From Cymbidium sinense (Eukaryota; Streptophyta; Magnoliopsida; Asparagales; Orchidaceae): a stretch of 64,000 nucleotides of DNA. Every line of letters begins with the position of its first letter. Within the stretch, counting starts at the first letter, position 1. Made by a program: the position numbers and the translations under genes. Shown here one piece after another: positions 37,665 through 50,580 of the stretch. The DNA lies in NCBI GenBank assembly GCA_021442155.1, contig CM038222.1, positions 17,143,908 through 17,207,907 of the forward strand, given 5' to 3'. A model generated the notes under the pieces. That model was not told the DNA's origin. It worked only from the letters and a program-made list of their open reading frames with translations, and searched no databases.

Positions 37665-37821
37665 CGAACCTCCTCTTTGCGGCACTCTCTAGCAAATGTG
37701 TTTCCCTCTTTCTAGATCCCTTTCTCCTAGCGATTTGGTTATTTTTTTCTTTTTTACTGATCGAATCTTTGTTGGTTTGCCTATGTTTGGCCACTCCCAT
37801 GATGTTCCTGATCTCTTATTG

Positions 37822-39329
37822 ATGGCTGTGGTTCTTTTGGTCGCGCAACCGAGCGTTTCCTTCATGGAGGTGGAGGCTAGGGCATCAGATCTATCAGGAT
37901 TTATAGATTCAAAAGCTCCTTCTTCATTACCTGTAGCTAAATCCTTTAATGATGCTCTCTCTGGTAAGACCCTTTCCCTACTGATTCGGTGAACTTGATA
38001 TCGACCTCGTTTCGTGGGATCCCTGTGATTATGTGCTCAGATACTGATGTTGAGAAGTTGGCTAAGCCTTACGAATTCACTTTAGTTAGTAAATTTACTT
38101 TGTGTCGGCCTAATATAGATAATATCCGATCTTTCTTTCATAATCTTAAGCTTTCAGGTGCATTTTCTATTGGTTTGATTGATCCAAGACACATTTTAAT
38201 TCAGCTTACTAATGACCTAGATTATTCTAGGGTTTTTTCTTGTCGTTCATACTTTGTTTTTAATTGTCAAATGTGCCTTAGTGGTCACCCCTTTTTGATA
38301 TAAAAGAGGAATCACCGATTGTTCCTATTTAGTTGACTTTCCCAAATATGAGAATTCATTATGTTATGCTTCAAGTACTTTTTTCTATGGGAGCTCTTTT
38401 TGCCCGGCCTCTTCAAATTGATCAGACCACTACAATGAGATCCTAACCTTCTGTGGCTCGCATTTTGGTTGAAATTTATATTTCTATAAAGCACCCAAAA
38501 GAAGTTTGGATTGTATCTGAGAAGTTTGGTTACAATCAAAAAGTTGAATTTGAGAATTTTCCTGTTTTCTGTTCACAATGCAAAGTTCATGGGCACGATA
38601 ATTCATAATGTTTTTTGCTGCATCCACATCTTAAAAAGAAAAACTTGACTGATCCCAATCCTAATCTACCAACTGATAAAGTGGGTAAACCTATTTATGT
38701 GCCTAAGGTTAATCAAAATGGGGATCATAATTCTACCTCATTGGAACCAACTACTTCGCTTAATGAAGTGCTCAATGATGATATTCCAAAATTACAATCT
38801 GAGCAGATTAAAGATATTTCTAATGTTGCCCAAAATGTTGAATATGATGGTTTGTATATCTATCGTGCTTTATAAAATAATTTATCTCCTCAAAATATTT
38901 CCTCTACATAGACTACCTTGCCTATCTTGATTGCTGAACATGAGGAGGAACATGTTACCCTTAATAGTAATTTGATTGGTAAATTGATGATGGAGGAAAA
39001 TCTGAAATCTAACTCTGAAGCTGATCCTAAAATTTGTGCTCTAAATGGTTTCACATCATCTCCTACTTCTAATCCTAAGATTGACATGCATGCTAATCCG
39101 ACTTTACAGCTTAATACTGAAATTGAGGAAGGTGAAGTTATCATTAGAAATGCTTTGACTAATCCTGACCCCATTCTTAATACTACTAATCAGTCTCTCT
39201 TGGATGGGGATTCTTTGGACAAAAATATACCATTTCAAACTGTAATTAAAAAGAAATCACTAAAAGCAAAAAATGTACACTAATAGCCTAACTAGATATA
39301 CTAGATCTGGTTCCCCCTCTCATAAATAA
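37822..39329 (+). pseudogene. LINE copy C ORF1 (DUF4283 plus CCHC knuckle), frameshifted
   Basis: The ATG at 37822 (MAVVLLVAQPSVSFMEVEAR) aligns with the ORF1 starts of copies B and D. After SFNDALSGKTLS a frameshift near 37975 leads into ISTSFRGIPVIMCSDTDVEK, KFTLCRPNIDNIRSFFHNLK and LIDPRHILIQLTNDLDYS. A deletion near 38280 damages the MRLLKWSP segment. NMRIHYVM, ALFARPLQIDQTTTM and ILVEIYISIKHPKEVW follow. The zinc knuckle FCSQCKVHGHDNS, stop, CF lies at about 38565-38612, with a stop inside an otherwise complete CX2CX4HX4C spacing. The C-terminal linker (VNQNGDHNSTSLEP, EIEEGEVIIRNAL) matches copy D. Confidence 0.8.
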
Positions 39330-39404
39330 TTATCTCCTTTCCTTTCTTCTCTCTGTTAGCTATTTTTTCTTTTCTTAGCTTATTTAATTTTCCTTTATTT
39401 TTAA

Positions 39405-42400
39405 CACACTTATTTGGAATGTTGGAGGGATTGGGACCCTCATTGTCCATAACCATCTAAGAAGTCTCTATCGTATGAATAATATTGCTTTACGGGTTGC
39501 TATTGAACCTCTCATGCACTCTACTAAGATCAACCATGTTGCTAGACTGCTAGGTTTTAATAATTTTTTCTATACTATTAGCAATAAAATTTAGATTTTT
39601 TGAAATAATTTAGTCAATATATCTAACATTGATGATCTTTAGTAAGCTGTCAGTGTCCACATCTCTTTGGGTGATTTCTCTGCTCTGAGCTCCTTTATCT
39701 ATGCTTCATGTAACAGGGCTAGTAAGAACATCCTTTGGGATAACTTAAGAACTTTTGCTACTTCAGTTAACAAACTTTGGTTGGTTGGGGGTGATTTCAA
39801 CACTATCTTCTCGACCTTAGAAAGAAGGGGTGGTTGTTCCCCTAACATTCCATGGAAGATTTTTCCAACATGATTCTTGATTGCAACTTTATTGACATTC
39901 GCTACTCGGGTTCAGATTACACTTGGAATAACTCTGGACTTTGGCAACCCTTTGATAGGACACACTTTAACTCTCTATGGATAAATCAATGGCCAAGTAC
40001 CTTGGTTGAGCATTTGAGTAGAACTTTGTCTGACCATGCTCCTCTTTTGATATCTGTCAAAAATCCCTCTAATAGACTCTCCTCCCCTCCCTCATTTCAA
40101 TTCCAAAATTTGTGGACTCAGCATTTTGATTTCTTAAATGTTGTCTCCACCTACTGGTTGGCCCCCTTCACCCTGATAATTCTGTGAAGGGCATGATTCA
40201 TCTCTGATTTAAGCTTAAAAGACTTAAATAAAACCTAACTTTGTGGAAAAAGCATCATTTTAAAATTCTATTTGCTAATATAAAAAATTTGGAATAATTG
40301 GTTTGTTCTCTTGAGAATGCTATTTTAACTGATTCTTTTAAACTAAAGGATTTAAATGAAGCTAAAGATAACTTGGTTACCTATCAGAATATAGAGGAAA
40401 CTTACTGTCGGCAAAAGGCTACCAGTAAACATATTGCTGATGGGGACAAAAATACTAGATATTTCCATGCTCTTTTCAAAAATAAATAGAGCTTTAAATT
40501 TTGTAAAAATAATTAAAAGTGATAATGGAAATTGGATCACTAATAATAATGAGATTTAAGACTCTATCACTAATCATTTTAGAAATTTACTGAACAACAG
40601 CCATAATTTAGATGCTATCTCGAACTCTCATTTGATTCCTTTAATAATTACTAGTGATGATAATCACTTGCTTACTATGGTCCCTATGGAAGCAAAGATT
40701 GATAAAATTCTTAATAACATGAACACTGATTCTACTGCTGGCTTGAAAGGCTATACTACTCATTTTTTCTAGCATTGCTGGCCTGTTATTAAGCATGATT
40801 TAGTTGATGCTGTGGCTAATTTTTTTAATGGTACACCTTTACCTAGATACTTCTCCAGCACATCCATTATTCTTATACCTAAAATTGATAATCCTAAATG
40901 CTGGGGTGACTTCAAACCTATCAGCCTTTGCACCTTTTTTCATAAACTTATTGCTAAATTGCTCACCAACAGAATTAGTCCTCTACTTCATAAAATTATT
41001 TCTCTCAACCAAACTGGTTTCGTTAGAGGTAGAGCTATATCTAATAACATTCCTCTCACTCAAGAACTGATTCATGATTTGTATGCCTCTAATAGAGGTG
41101 GTAATATCCTTTTCAAATTAGATATATCTAAAGCTTTTGACAACATCTCCTGGACCTTCCTTTTTCAAATCCTTCATTTGTTTAGCTTCTCTAATAATTT
41201 CATCTCCCTAGTTAATAATTTTATTAGTAATGCTTGGTTCTCTGTTATTCTGAATGGTGAGGCCTTAGGTTTCTTCCCTTCTGCTCATGGTCTAAGACAA
41301 GGGCATCCCTTGTCTCCCTCCCTTTTTATTATTGCAGTGGAATATCTTTCTAAGATCCTTAATGACCTCTTCAACAATAATCCTAGCATGTTTTTTTAGA
41401 ACTATGGGTGGTTTTCATGTCTCCCATCTTAGCTTTGCTAATGATTTCATTATCTTTTGCAATGCTTCCATTAATCACATTAAAAACATTAAAAATTTCT
41501 TAATTAAGCTAGGAAAGGAAAGTGGTCTTTCTATTAATGAAGGTAAAAGTTGCTTCATTCCTTCCTCTAAAATCTCTAGTAACAAAATCAATCAAATCTT
41601 GAGAATCACTAATTTTCAGAAACAACACCTTCCTATTAAATATCTTGGAGCTCCTCTATACAAAGGTCAGAAAAGAGCACATCTCTTTGATGAGTTAATC
41701 CAAAAACTCTCAATAAAATTCAAATTGGGAATTTCGTATACTTTCATTTGGTGGGAGGCTCACTTTACTTAAGAGAACCCTAAACTCCATGCCTTTATAT
41801 CTTATTCAAACCATTGTTCCTATGAATTCTACCTTAAACAGAATTGAACGTCTCTTGAATAAATTCTTCTGGGGATCAAATAATTCTACTAAAAGGATGC
41901 ATTGAACTTCCTGGTATAAAAGTTGTGGCACCCTTACTGAAGGTGGGCTTGCCTGTAAGCCAATCCGTGAAGCTATTAGTGCATTCTCTCATAAACTTTG
42001 GTGGAACTTTAGGAGCAAAAATAGTCTTTGGATAAATTCATGACTGCCAAGTATTGCCAAGGTAAGCATCCTCTGACCTGTCCTTACAAGCTGGGTGACT
42101 TTCATCTATCAAAAATACTTTGTTCCATCAATGGGAAGCTGAATCCTTTATTTCTTGGGCGGTCAACTCTGGATCTTCTTTCTTTTGGCAAGACAACTGG
42201 GCTGGCAGTGGCTCCATTGATGATTATTATCTACTCACTCCACTGCTGCTATTAAAGTTAACTCTTTATGGCAGAATAATAAATGGAATGATACCATGCT
42301 AATTTATTATATTCCTACCTCCATTTTGCATAAATTTACTAATATCCCTATCATTGCTAACCATCTTGATCAAATCCTTTTTAAGTTGTCTCAAAATGGT

Positions 42401-43487
42401 GATTTCAATCATAAAGATGTCTAGATTTATATTAGAGAAGCTCATGATTTCTTTAATGTGTTTTTAAAACTTTGGAATAACACTATTCCTATTTTTTACT
42501 ATATCCTTACTTGGAGAATTTTGAAAAATTTCATCCCTGTTGATTCTTTAATGTGGGGTAAAAAGGGTTTTATTTACCTTCAAAATGCTACTGATATTTT
42601 CACATTGAGAATGTGAACCATGTCTTTGTTAATGGAGCTATTGCCTCTAAATTATGGATTTGGTATGATGATCTATTCAATATTGATCATTTCAATGGCT
42701 CTTTATCCCTATATCAGCTTCTTGATGTTTATTTTCAAAGAACTGTTAAAGGTCACATTAAAGTGATAACTGCCATCACTCTTATATGGTTCATATGGAT
42801 GGATAGAAATGATGCCAAACATCATGGGATTCCTATGAATCATAAAAGGATTATTGCTAGAATCAAAGAGAAAATTGCCTTATTTAATGCTTAATTACCA
42901 ACATTCAATTTAAAGGTTGTAAATTTGTTGCCAACAAACTTGGTCTTATCCTGCTTGATTTCCCTAATGGTAAAGAGGATAAGATTGTCTATTGGATAAA
43001 GCCTCATAATAATATTATTAAAATTAGTACTGATGGTTTTGTTTCTCAAAATTCTTTTGGTTGTGGTGGCATTTTCAGAAATTTTAAAGGTACTATTACT
43101 TGTGCCTTTGCCTATCATCTTACTACATGTTCTGTTATCTATGTTGAATTAATGGCTGTTAACAAAGCTATTGAGATTTTTTTACAAAAAGGTTGGTTTA
43201 ACATCTGGATTGAGGTGGATGCTCTCTTAATGATTGATATGCTGACCTCCACCAAGATGGGCAATACATATTTATTCTACCTCCTTAATCACACTAGAAC
43301 TCTTCTATCTCATGTTTGTTTCAAAATCACTCATGTTTGGCATGAAGGTAATGCATGTGCTGATTACCTTGCTAATCTGGGTGCTAGACTAGATGACATA
43401 ACCTTTTTTGATCAGCTTAATCTTCCTAAACACTTGCATGGGTTAGTAAATTTGGACAATACTGGTTTACCCTATATCATAAATTAG
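39405..43487 (+). pseudogene. LINE copy C ORF2 (endonuclease, RT, zf-RVT, RNase H), broken
   Basis: The start codon is lost (LIWNVGGIGTL instead of MINFLIWNV). Endonuclease motifs are VAIEPLMHSTKINHVARLLG, GGDFNTIFSTLERRGG and RTLSDHAPLLISV. RT (40812-41399 plus 41400-41772): NQTGFVRGRAISNNI, FKLDISKAFDNISW, GLRQGHPLSPSLFIIAVEYL, then SFANDFIIF at about 41431-41457, where motif C has Asn in place of the first catalytic Asp. zf-RVT region at 42500-42700 has GFYLPSKCY, a stop, YFHIENVNHVFVNG, so a Cys is lost. RNase H (about 43010-43487) keeps all four acidic positions: STDGF, YVELMAVNKA, WIEVDAL and HEGNACADYLANLG. At least five frameshifts or stops. Confidence 0.85.
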
Positions 43488-45598
43488 TCTCTATTTTAGG
43501 TCTTTAATCTATTATTGGTTTTCCAAACCTATTTATTCTATCCTTAATTTATATTCTGTTGCCCTTTGGGTTTCTCTGATGTATTTCCCTGAAACTATTT
43601 ATTGGATTTCCTGTGTTGGCAGCTATTGCCTCTGTTGCCTCTGCTGTTGGTCGACTCTTATTTGTCCATCTACTTATTTGAGATTTCTATTCTTGTTGTT
43701 TCCCTACCTAAAGGGGGGTGTGCTTCCTTTTTCCTTAATCTGCTTGTTGGAGATGGCCCTTTTCCAAACCTGCAGGGACAGATTATTTTATTTGCTTACG
43801 ATCCCTGCTATCTTACTGCACGATTGAGACTGTTCTATGTTGGTTCCTTTTCATGATTGAGACTATTTTTTTGCCTCTCCTTTCTACTGTCTCTACTGAT
43901 ACTATTTACTTAGACTCTAGTGTTTTTCTCCTTGATTTAATGCATTTTATGCTGCTATTTTTTTCTTTTGTCTTTCAATTTCAATGCTATAATTGTACTG
44001 CATTTTATATCCTCCATTGGGCTCAGTATTTGGTCTACTGTCTTGGCTTCTGGGTGGATGGTATTAAGGGTTTTTATCTTCAACAGGCCTATTTTATGGT
44101 TGGCTTTTTGAGGACTCCTATCTTCTATTGTTTGTGTGGTTGTTTGAGGGGTGGTTAGCCAGATTATTAGTGATTTGGAGGTATGGGTCTTTCTGCCTTT
44201 TCATTACGCTCTTGGATCATTTAGATTTGTGTAATTCCTGTTGTGAATTTGCTATTATCAAGGTGATTATTAGCATTTGTTTGGGACGGCATGAATGGGG
44301 TTCCCGTATATCCTGTATGACCTTTTGGTTTCATTTGTTCATCAAGCTGGTTTTTATTTATGAAACAATTGGTTACTGAGGCTTTTACTTGTTTCATCTT
44401 TATGGATTTCTTGTATTAGAGGCTCTTAACTTTGTTCTCTTAACTATGGGTTTATTGTTGGTTGTCCTGCTTTTGGTTGGGTCCTTTTTTATTTGCCCTT
44501 TGGGTTTGTGCTGCCCCTTTCCCAACCCGCAATGACAAAGTGTTTTATTTACTACCCATTTTGTTGTTTCCTTTCATGACTGGGTTTGTTTCTTGACTCC
44601 ATCTCTTGCTATCTTTCTTGTGGCTGGTTGCTTAGCTGTTGGGCTATTTTCCCTTGACCGTGTTTTTTTGTCGCTATTTGGTTGATTCGCATTTTGGTTC
44701 ATTGCGCTTTTGGTGCCGCTTCAAAATCATTGTCGGGTTCGATCTATTTTGTCTTTTGGTGTTTTGCCAAGTTCTTTTTGGATATTATGCATTGCAGGCT
44801 AGCTTTTATGGTTGCTCTTGTGGATGGTTTCTTGTTCTCTTAATTGCTGATTGGATAATCATCATATCTGTGCCTTTGGATCTATTAAGCTTGTGCAATT
44901 ACTGTTGTGATCATGCTATTATCCAGGACTATTAACATCCAGATACGATCCCGAATGGCTACTTTTTTAGATTCAAGCCTGGCCTTTTATTCTGATGACT
45001 GTAGTGTATTTCACCCCTTTAGCTATGGCCTTGATTTTTCTGTCAGCTTACTGGTTATGTTTTTGCTTGACTCTCTTTGATATGTATATTTATTGATGTG
45101 GTCTTATTATCAATATGGTGGATGTGCCCAGAATTTTTAGCTGGTTTGGGATTTTGTTGGTTGTGCATTCTCATGCCTTGTGGGCATTATTTGGTGATAC
45201 ATATCTTATATGGGGTAGGTGGCATCCCTTTACCATTTTGATCTATGCTTCCTTCTTTTCTATTGTGTATACAAGTATTAAAGACCATATCAACTCCTCT
45301 AAATGGAAGCTGTTCCACCTCAGCTGCTTGCAGATTCTGTGTTATTTCTCTAATGAAGGCATCGACTTCTCTCATCCTTAAGATCCTTTGATGAAGATGG
45401 TCCATTGGCTTTTATTTTTTATCTATCTTTATCTGTTGCTTTCCTCTTCCTTTTGCTTTGTTTTGATTGTAACTAGATAGGGGATTTACTCTCTAGGTTG
45501 TTTGTAGCTCTTTGAGCAGTAGTTTCTAATTTTATCCCCTCTTAAATACCTTATAATCCTTTTTTGTGGCAATAAAATTCCCTTATATGGGGTTTCCT
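43488..45598 (+). other. LINE copy C 3' UTR
   Basis: About 2.1 kb of T-rich unique sequence follows the RNase H stop. It ends with TTTGTAGCTCTTTGAGCAG, TTTTATCCCCTCTTAAATAC and AATAAAATTC before the A-tail. The same terminal block closes the fragments at 862-2116 and 50581-51804, which defines the 3' end of this LINE lineage. Several ORFs of 70-100 codons encode Leu/Phe-rich products, but they overlap in all frames and have no family signature, so I treat them as compositional. Confidence 0.75.
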
Positions 45599-45606
45599 AA
45601 AAAAAA

Positions 45607-45989
45607 CCCTAAACCCTAAACTAACCATAAACCCTAAACCCTAAACTCAAAACCCTAACCAATAAACCCTAAACCCTAAACCCTAAAAACCTAAAAACCT
45701 AAACATAAACTAAATAAAACCCTAAAATAAAATAAATAGAAAAACTTAAACCTAAATAAAATAAAAACCTAAACTAAACAAAAACCTAAAAATAAAATAA
45801 ATAAAATATAAAATAAAAACTAAACTAAAATAAAATAAATAAAAACCTAAAGTAAACTAAAATAAAATAAAATTAACCTAAAAATAAAAAATCTAAATAA
45901 AATAAAACTAAAGCTAAAATAAAATAAAATAAACCTAAAAAATAAAACCTAAACCTAAAGCTAAAAATAAGAAATAAACCTAAACCTAA

Positions 45990-46043
<54 letters not shown>

Positions 46044-46546
46044 AAACTAAAAAATAAACCTAAACCTAAACCTAAACCTAAAATAAACAAAAATTAAAAC
46101 CTAAACTAAAAATAAACCTAAACCAGAAAACTAAATAAAATAAACCTAAAAAAAAAACAAAAAATATCAAATAAATAAAAAATAAACTAAATAAAGCTAA
46201 AACTATTGATTTATTTAAAAAAAACCCTAAGTCCTAAACGCTAAGCCCACAAAATAAACCTTAAACCCTAAACCCCTGAAACCATAAACCCTAAACCCTA
46301 AACCCTACAAACTATAAACCCTAAAACTAAACTAAACCCTAAACTAACCCAAACCTAAACCTTAAACTAACCCAAAAACACTAAACCCTAAACTAAAAAC
46401 TAAAGCTAAAAAAATGCTAAACCCTAAATGCTAACCCTAAACCCTAAACCCTAAAACCTAAACCTTAAACCCAACCTACAACTAAACCACAAACCCTAAG
46501 CTAAACTGGGTAACTAAATAAATAAAAAAATAAACCTAAACTTTAA
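45607..46546 (+). repeat. Telomere-like satellite after LINE C
   Basis: CCCTAAA lies at 45607-45690. A-rich repeat runs to about 46190 and includes a TAA microsatellite. A weak boundary motif (AACTATTGATTTATTTAAA) is at about 46200-46218. CCCTAAA and CTAAACC variants run to 46500. The GRP left flank GTAACTAAATAAATAAAAAA is at about 46510. No gene is present. Confidence 0.84.
45991..46041 (+). repeat. (TAA)n microsatellite, about 16 units
   Basis: A clean run of AAT/TAA trinucleotides, embedded in the A-rich satellite. It is the only pure trinucleotide tract of this length in the window and probably arose by slippage from AAATAAA words. Confidence 0.9.
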
Positions 46547-47008
46547 AAAATTGGTAGAACCTTGGCGGCAAGAACATCACCATCAACCAAGCTAAATCTA
46601 GACCTAGCGGTGGAGGCGAAGGTGGAGGCGCGATATGCGGTGGTGGTGGGGCATCAAGTGTTGGTGGATATGGAGGTGGTGGTTGCGGCAATGGTTGGAG
46701 GTCGAGGAGCGATGGAGGTTACATCCATGGGGTGTGAGGAGGAGAGATCATAGATATGATGCGGATCTACTGAGGTGGTTTTGTTGGGAAATAGAGAAAC
46801 TAAGGAACGGCCGATCCGATCTATTGCTTATGGAATTATTTCTTTATAGTAATGATAGTTCTAGTTATCTAGGGTTTATGATTTGCTCTTTGTGTGCTCA
46901 TATTTGATGTATGTTGTCACTCATATCCTTAAAAACTTAATGTGTAACTTGGTTGATGAAATCGAGAAGAAGAAATATTGAATTTGAATTTGTTCTCTGT
47001 TAAAAAAA
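46547..47008 (+). pseudogene. GRP retrocopy 9
   Basis: The fragment starts TTGGTAGAACCTTGGCGGCA, with TAG at codon 3, followed by AAGAACATCACCATCAACCA (KNITIN). The glycine-rich section (GCGGTGGTGGTGGGGCATCA, GTTGGTGGATATGGAGGTGG) contains frameshifts, and the tail end is shortened (ATAGATATGATGCGGATCTA). The 3' UTR has AGTTCTAGTTATCTAGGG, GATGAAATCGAGAAGAAG and an A-run at 47001-47008. Confidence 0.75.
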
Positions 47009-48107
47009 ACTTAAACCCTAAACCCTACCCTAAACTTTAAACTAAAACCTAAACCATAAACTCTAAACCCTGTAAATCCTAAACCCTAAACACTCAACCA
47101 TATACCCCTAAACCTTAAACCCTAAACCCTAATCCATAAAACCCTAAACCATTAACCCTAAATCCTAAATCCTAAACCCTAAAACATAAGCCTAAATAAA
47201 AAAATAAAATAAATACCTAAACTAAAACCTAAACCCTAAACCTAAAACTGATATCCTAAACCCTAAAAATCCCAAATCCTAAACCCTAAAATCCCTAAAC
47301 CCTAAACTCCAAACCCAAAATTGTAAACCCTAAACCCTAAACTAACCATAAACCTTAAACATAAAATCCTAAAAACCTAAAAACCTAAACCTAAACTTAA
47401 TAAAACCTAAACCTATACTGAAACCTAAAATAAAGTAAAATTAAATTAAAATTAAAAATTCAACTAAATAAATTAAATTAAAACCTAAACTAAACTAAAA
47501 AAATGAAGTAAATATAAAATTAAAAAACCTAAATAAAATGAAAAATAAACTTAAAATAATAATAAAATAAACCTAAAAGAATAAAATAAAACCAAAACCT
47601 AAACCTAAAATAAAAATAAAACCTAAATAAAATAAATAAATCTAAAACTACTAAAATAAACCTAAACCTAAGCTGGCTAAAATAAACTAAAATAAAATAA
47701 ACTAAACTAAATAAATAAAAATAAACCTAAACATAAATTAAAAATAAAATAAACTCAAATAAATAAAAATAAACTAAATAAACTTACTTGGTTTGCTTAA
47801 TTTAAAAACCTAAACCATAAATACTAAATGCCACACCCTAAATCTACCAAACCCCCACTCCAAACCTGACCCTGGGCTCTACCTACCTATAACCCTAATC
47901 CTAAACCAACCCTAAACCTCCACCCTAAACCCTAAAACCCTATGACCTAAAGCCTACCCACCCTAACCCCACTCAAACATGCCTACCACACCCCCTAAAC
48001 CCTAAACCATAAACGCTGAACCCTAAACCCAAAACCCTAATTCCTAATCCTTAACCTTAAACCCTAAAATTAAACCTAAAGTAACTAAATAAATAAAAGA
48101 TAAACCA
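47009..48107 (+). repeat. Telomere-like satellite between GRP copies 9 and 10
   Basis: CCCTAAA lies at 47010-47400, A-rich repeat at 47400-47780, a boundary motif (TTACTTGGTTTGCTTAATTTAA) at about 47783-47804, then CCCTAAA and CCACCC variants to 48070. The GRP left flank AAAGTAACTAAATAAATAAA is at about 48078. Copies 9 and 10 are about 1.56 kb apart, among the shortest GRP-to-GRP distances in the window. No gene is present. Confidence 0.84.
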
Positions 48108-48576
48108 AATGGGATGGGACCTTGATGAGAACATCACCATCAACTAGGAGGCGATCTAGATGCGGTGGAGGTGAAGGTGAAGGTGGCAATTATTACAGTG
48201 GTGGTGGGGGTTCTAGAGGTGTTGGTGGATATGGAGGTGGTGGTGATGAGTAGTTATGGAGGCTGAGGACGGATTCTGACCATTATGGTGGTAGAGGGAG
48301 AGATTGCGTATTTGATGGTGGATCCTGCTACTCGAGAGGCAAGGGTGGTTCTGTTTGGAACTGGAGAAACTGAAGAACGACCAATCCAATCTGCTGCTTA
48401 TAGAATTGTGTCTTTATAATAGAGATAGTTCTAGTTATCCAGGGTTTTTGATTTGCTCTATCTGTGCTCATTTTTTATCTATGTTGTCTCTTGTGTCTTA
48501 GAAAACTTGGTCTATTACTTGTTTGATGAAATCGAAAAGAAGAAATGTTAAATCTAAATTTATTCTCTATTTAAAA
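48108..48576 (+). pseudogene. GRP retrocopy 10
   Basis: AAATGGGATGGGACCTTGAT, then GAGAACATCACCATCAACTA (a stop in ITIN), a glycine-rich tail (GTGGTGGTGGGGGTTCTAGA, GGTGTTGGTGGATATGGAGG), GGATCCTGCTACTCGAGAGG and AACTGGAGAAACTGAAGAAC, where the TAG of other copies is TGG. The 3' UTR runs to a short A-run at 48571-48576. Frameshifts near 48250 break the tail. Confidence 0.75.
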
Positions 48577-50580
48577 AAGCTCTAAAATTGAAACTTAAAC
48601 TTGAACCCTAAACCTAAAACCTAAACATAAAACCCTAACGCCTAAACCCTAAACCCTAAAACCCTAAACTCTAAACCCTAAACCCTAAAACCTAAACTCT
48701 AAACCCTAAACCATAAATCCTAAACCCCAAACACTAAACCCTAAACCCTAAACCCTAAACCCTAAAGGAAAACCAAAACCTAAACTAAATGAAAAATAAA
48801 ATAAAATAAATTAAAACCTAAACCAAAAAAAAAACCAAAACTAAAATTTAAACCAAAAACCTAAACCTACATCAAAGAAAATAAAATAAATAAAATCCTA
48901 AATTAAACTATAAAATAAAATAAAAGAATAAAACCTAAAATAAAATAAAATAAAATAAATAAAAATAAACCTAAATAAATAATTTAAAACTGATAAACTT
49001 AAAAAAAACCTAAACCTAAAATAAAAATAAAATAAACCTAAACCTAAATAAAATAAACCTAAACCTTACCTAAAATAAATTAAATAAAATAAAAATAAAA
49101 TAAACTAAAAATAAACCAAAATAAACCTAAACTTAAACCTAAAAAATAAAATAGAGACTTGCACCTAAACTTAAAATTAAAAAATAAAACCTAAACCTAA
49201 AAAATAAAATAAAAATAAAACTAAACTAAAAAATAAACTTAAACCTAAACCTAAAATTAAAAAATAAACTAAAATAAACAACTCAACAAAAATAAATAAA
49301 CTAAACTAAATATAAATAAAAATAAACCTAAATAAAAATTAAAATTCAAAATAAACAAAAATAAATAAAATAAATAAATAAACAAACTAAACCAATAACC
49401 GGGTTTACTTAATTTGCAAAATAGAGAAAATTAAAATATAAAATAAAATAAAATATACCCTAACCTTAAACTTTAAACCCTAAACTATAAACACCACTAA
49501 CCCTAAAATCTAAACCCTAAACCCTAAAACCTACAACCCTAAACTCTAAATCCTAAACCCTAAACCCTAAACCCTAAAAACCTAAAAATCTGAACCTAAA
49601 GTAAATAAAATCATAAAAAAATGAAAACTAAATAAAATAATAAAATAAAATAAAATAAAAACCTAAACTAAAACCTAAACCTAAACCTAAACCTAAAAAT
49701 AAAATAAATTAAAAAAATAAAAGCCTAAATAAACTAAAATATATAAAAACCTAAACTAAACTAAAAAACAAAATAAACCTAAAATAAAAATAATAAAAAA
49801 CTAAAAATAAAAATAAAATAAAAATAAAATAAACCTAAAACAAAATAAAATAAAAAATAAATAAAAATGTAAACCTAAAAAATAAACCTAAAAAATTAAA
49901 AAATAAAACCTAAACCCTAAACTAAAAAAAAACCTAAACCTTAAATAAACAAAATAAAGTAAATGTAAACCGAATCTAAAAAAACTAAACTAAAATAAAT
50001 AAAACCTAAACCTAAACCCTAAACTTAATAAAATAAAATAAACTAAAAATAAACTTAAAGCTAAATTAGAAAAATAAAACCTAATAATAACCTTAAAATA
50101 AAAACCTAATCTTAAAAAATTTAATAAAAACCTGAGCCTAAAAAAACTAAACTAAAAAATAAAATAAAAATAAAACTAAACCATAAAATAAACATAAACC
50201 TAAACCTAAACCTAAAAAAATAAACTAAAAATCCTAAATTAAAATAAATAAAATCATTTAAATAAATTTTAAAAAATAAAATAAATTAAAATAAATAAAT
50301 AGAGAAACTAAATGAACCTAAACCTATTAGTTTACTTAATCTAAAAAATACCCTAAACTAAAATAAACCCTAAACCCTAAATCCTAAACTGTAAAAACCC
50401 TTAACCTTAAACCCTAAACCCTAAACCTAACCAACCCTAAACTAAACCCTAAACTAAACCCTAAAAACTCCTTCAACCCCCACCTAAAAACCCAAAACCC
50501 TAAACCCAAAATCCAAAACCTAAAACCCTAAACCCTCAAAATTGTAAACCCTAAACCCTAAACCCTAAACACTAAACTTA
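48577..50580 (+). repeat. Telomere-like satellite between GRP copy 10 and a LINE fragment
   Basis: CCCTAAA blocks lie at 48600-48780, 49450-49590 and 50345-50578, with A-rich blocks between. Boundary motifs are at about 49391-49416 (AACCGGGTTTACTTAATTTG) and 50321-50342 (CCTATTAGTTTACTTAATCT). No gene is present. Confidence 0.84.

Larger units (their letters stand above)
37665..45606 (+). mobile_element. LINE (L1-type) copy C, full-length but inactive
   Basis: This is the most complete LINE here, about 7.9 kb. It has a leader with GCGGCACTCTCTAGCAAATG, ORF1 (37822-39329), ORF2 (about 39405-43487), a 2.1-kb 3' UTR, AATAAAATTC at 45571-45580 and an A-tail at 45599-45606. The A-tail runs directly into CCCTAAACCC. 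Frameshifts and stops in both ORFs, and a changed RT active site, indicate that it is dead. The A-tail/CCCTAAA junction on the + strand is what nicking of the opposite strand at TTT/AGGG would leave. Target-site duplications cannot be recognised because both flanks are repeats. Confidence 0.88.

Noticed and set aside
43579..45405. Series of hydrophobic ORFs of 70-100 codons after RNase H
   Set aside because: They overlap in several frames within T-rich LINE 3' UTR, have no recognisable family and are not conserved in the other 3' UTR fragments.
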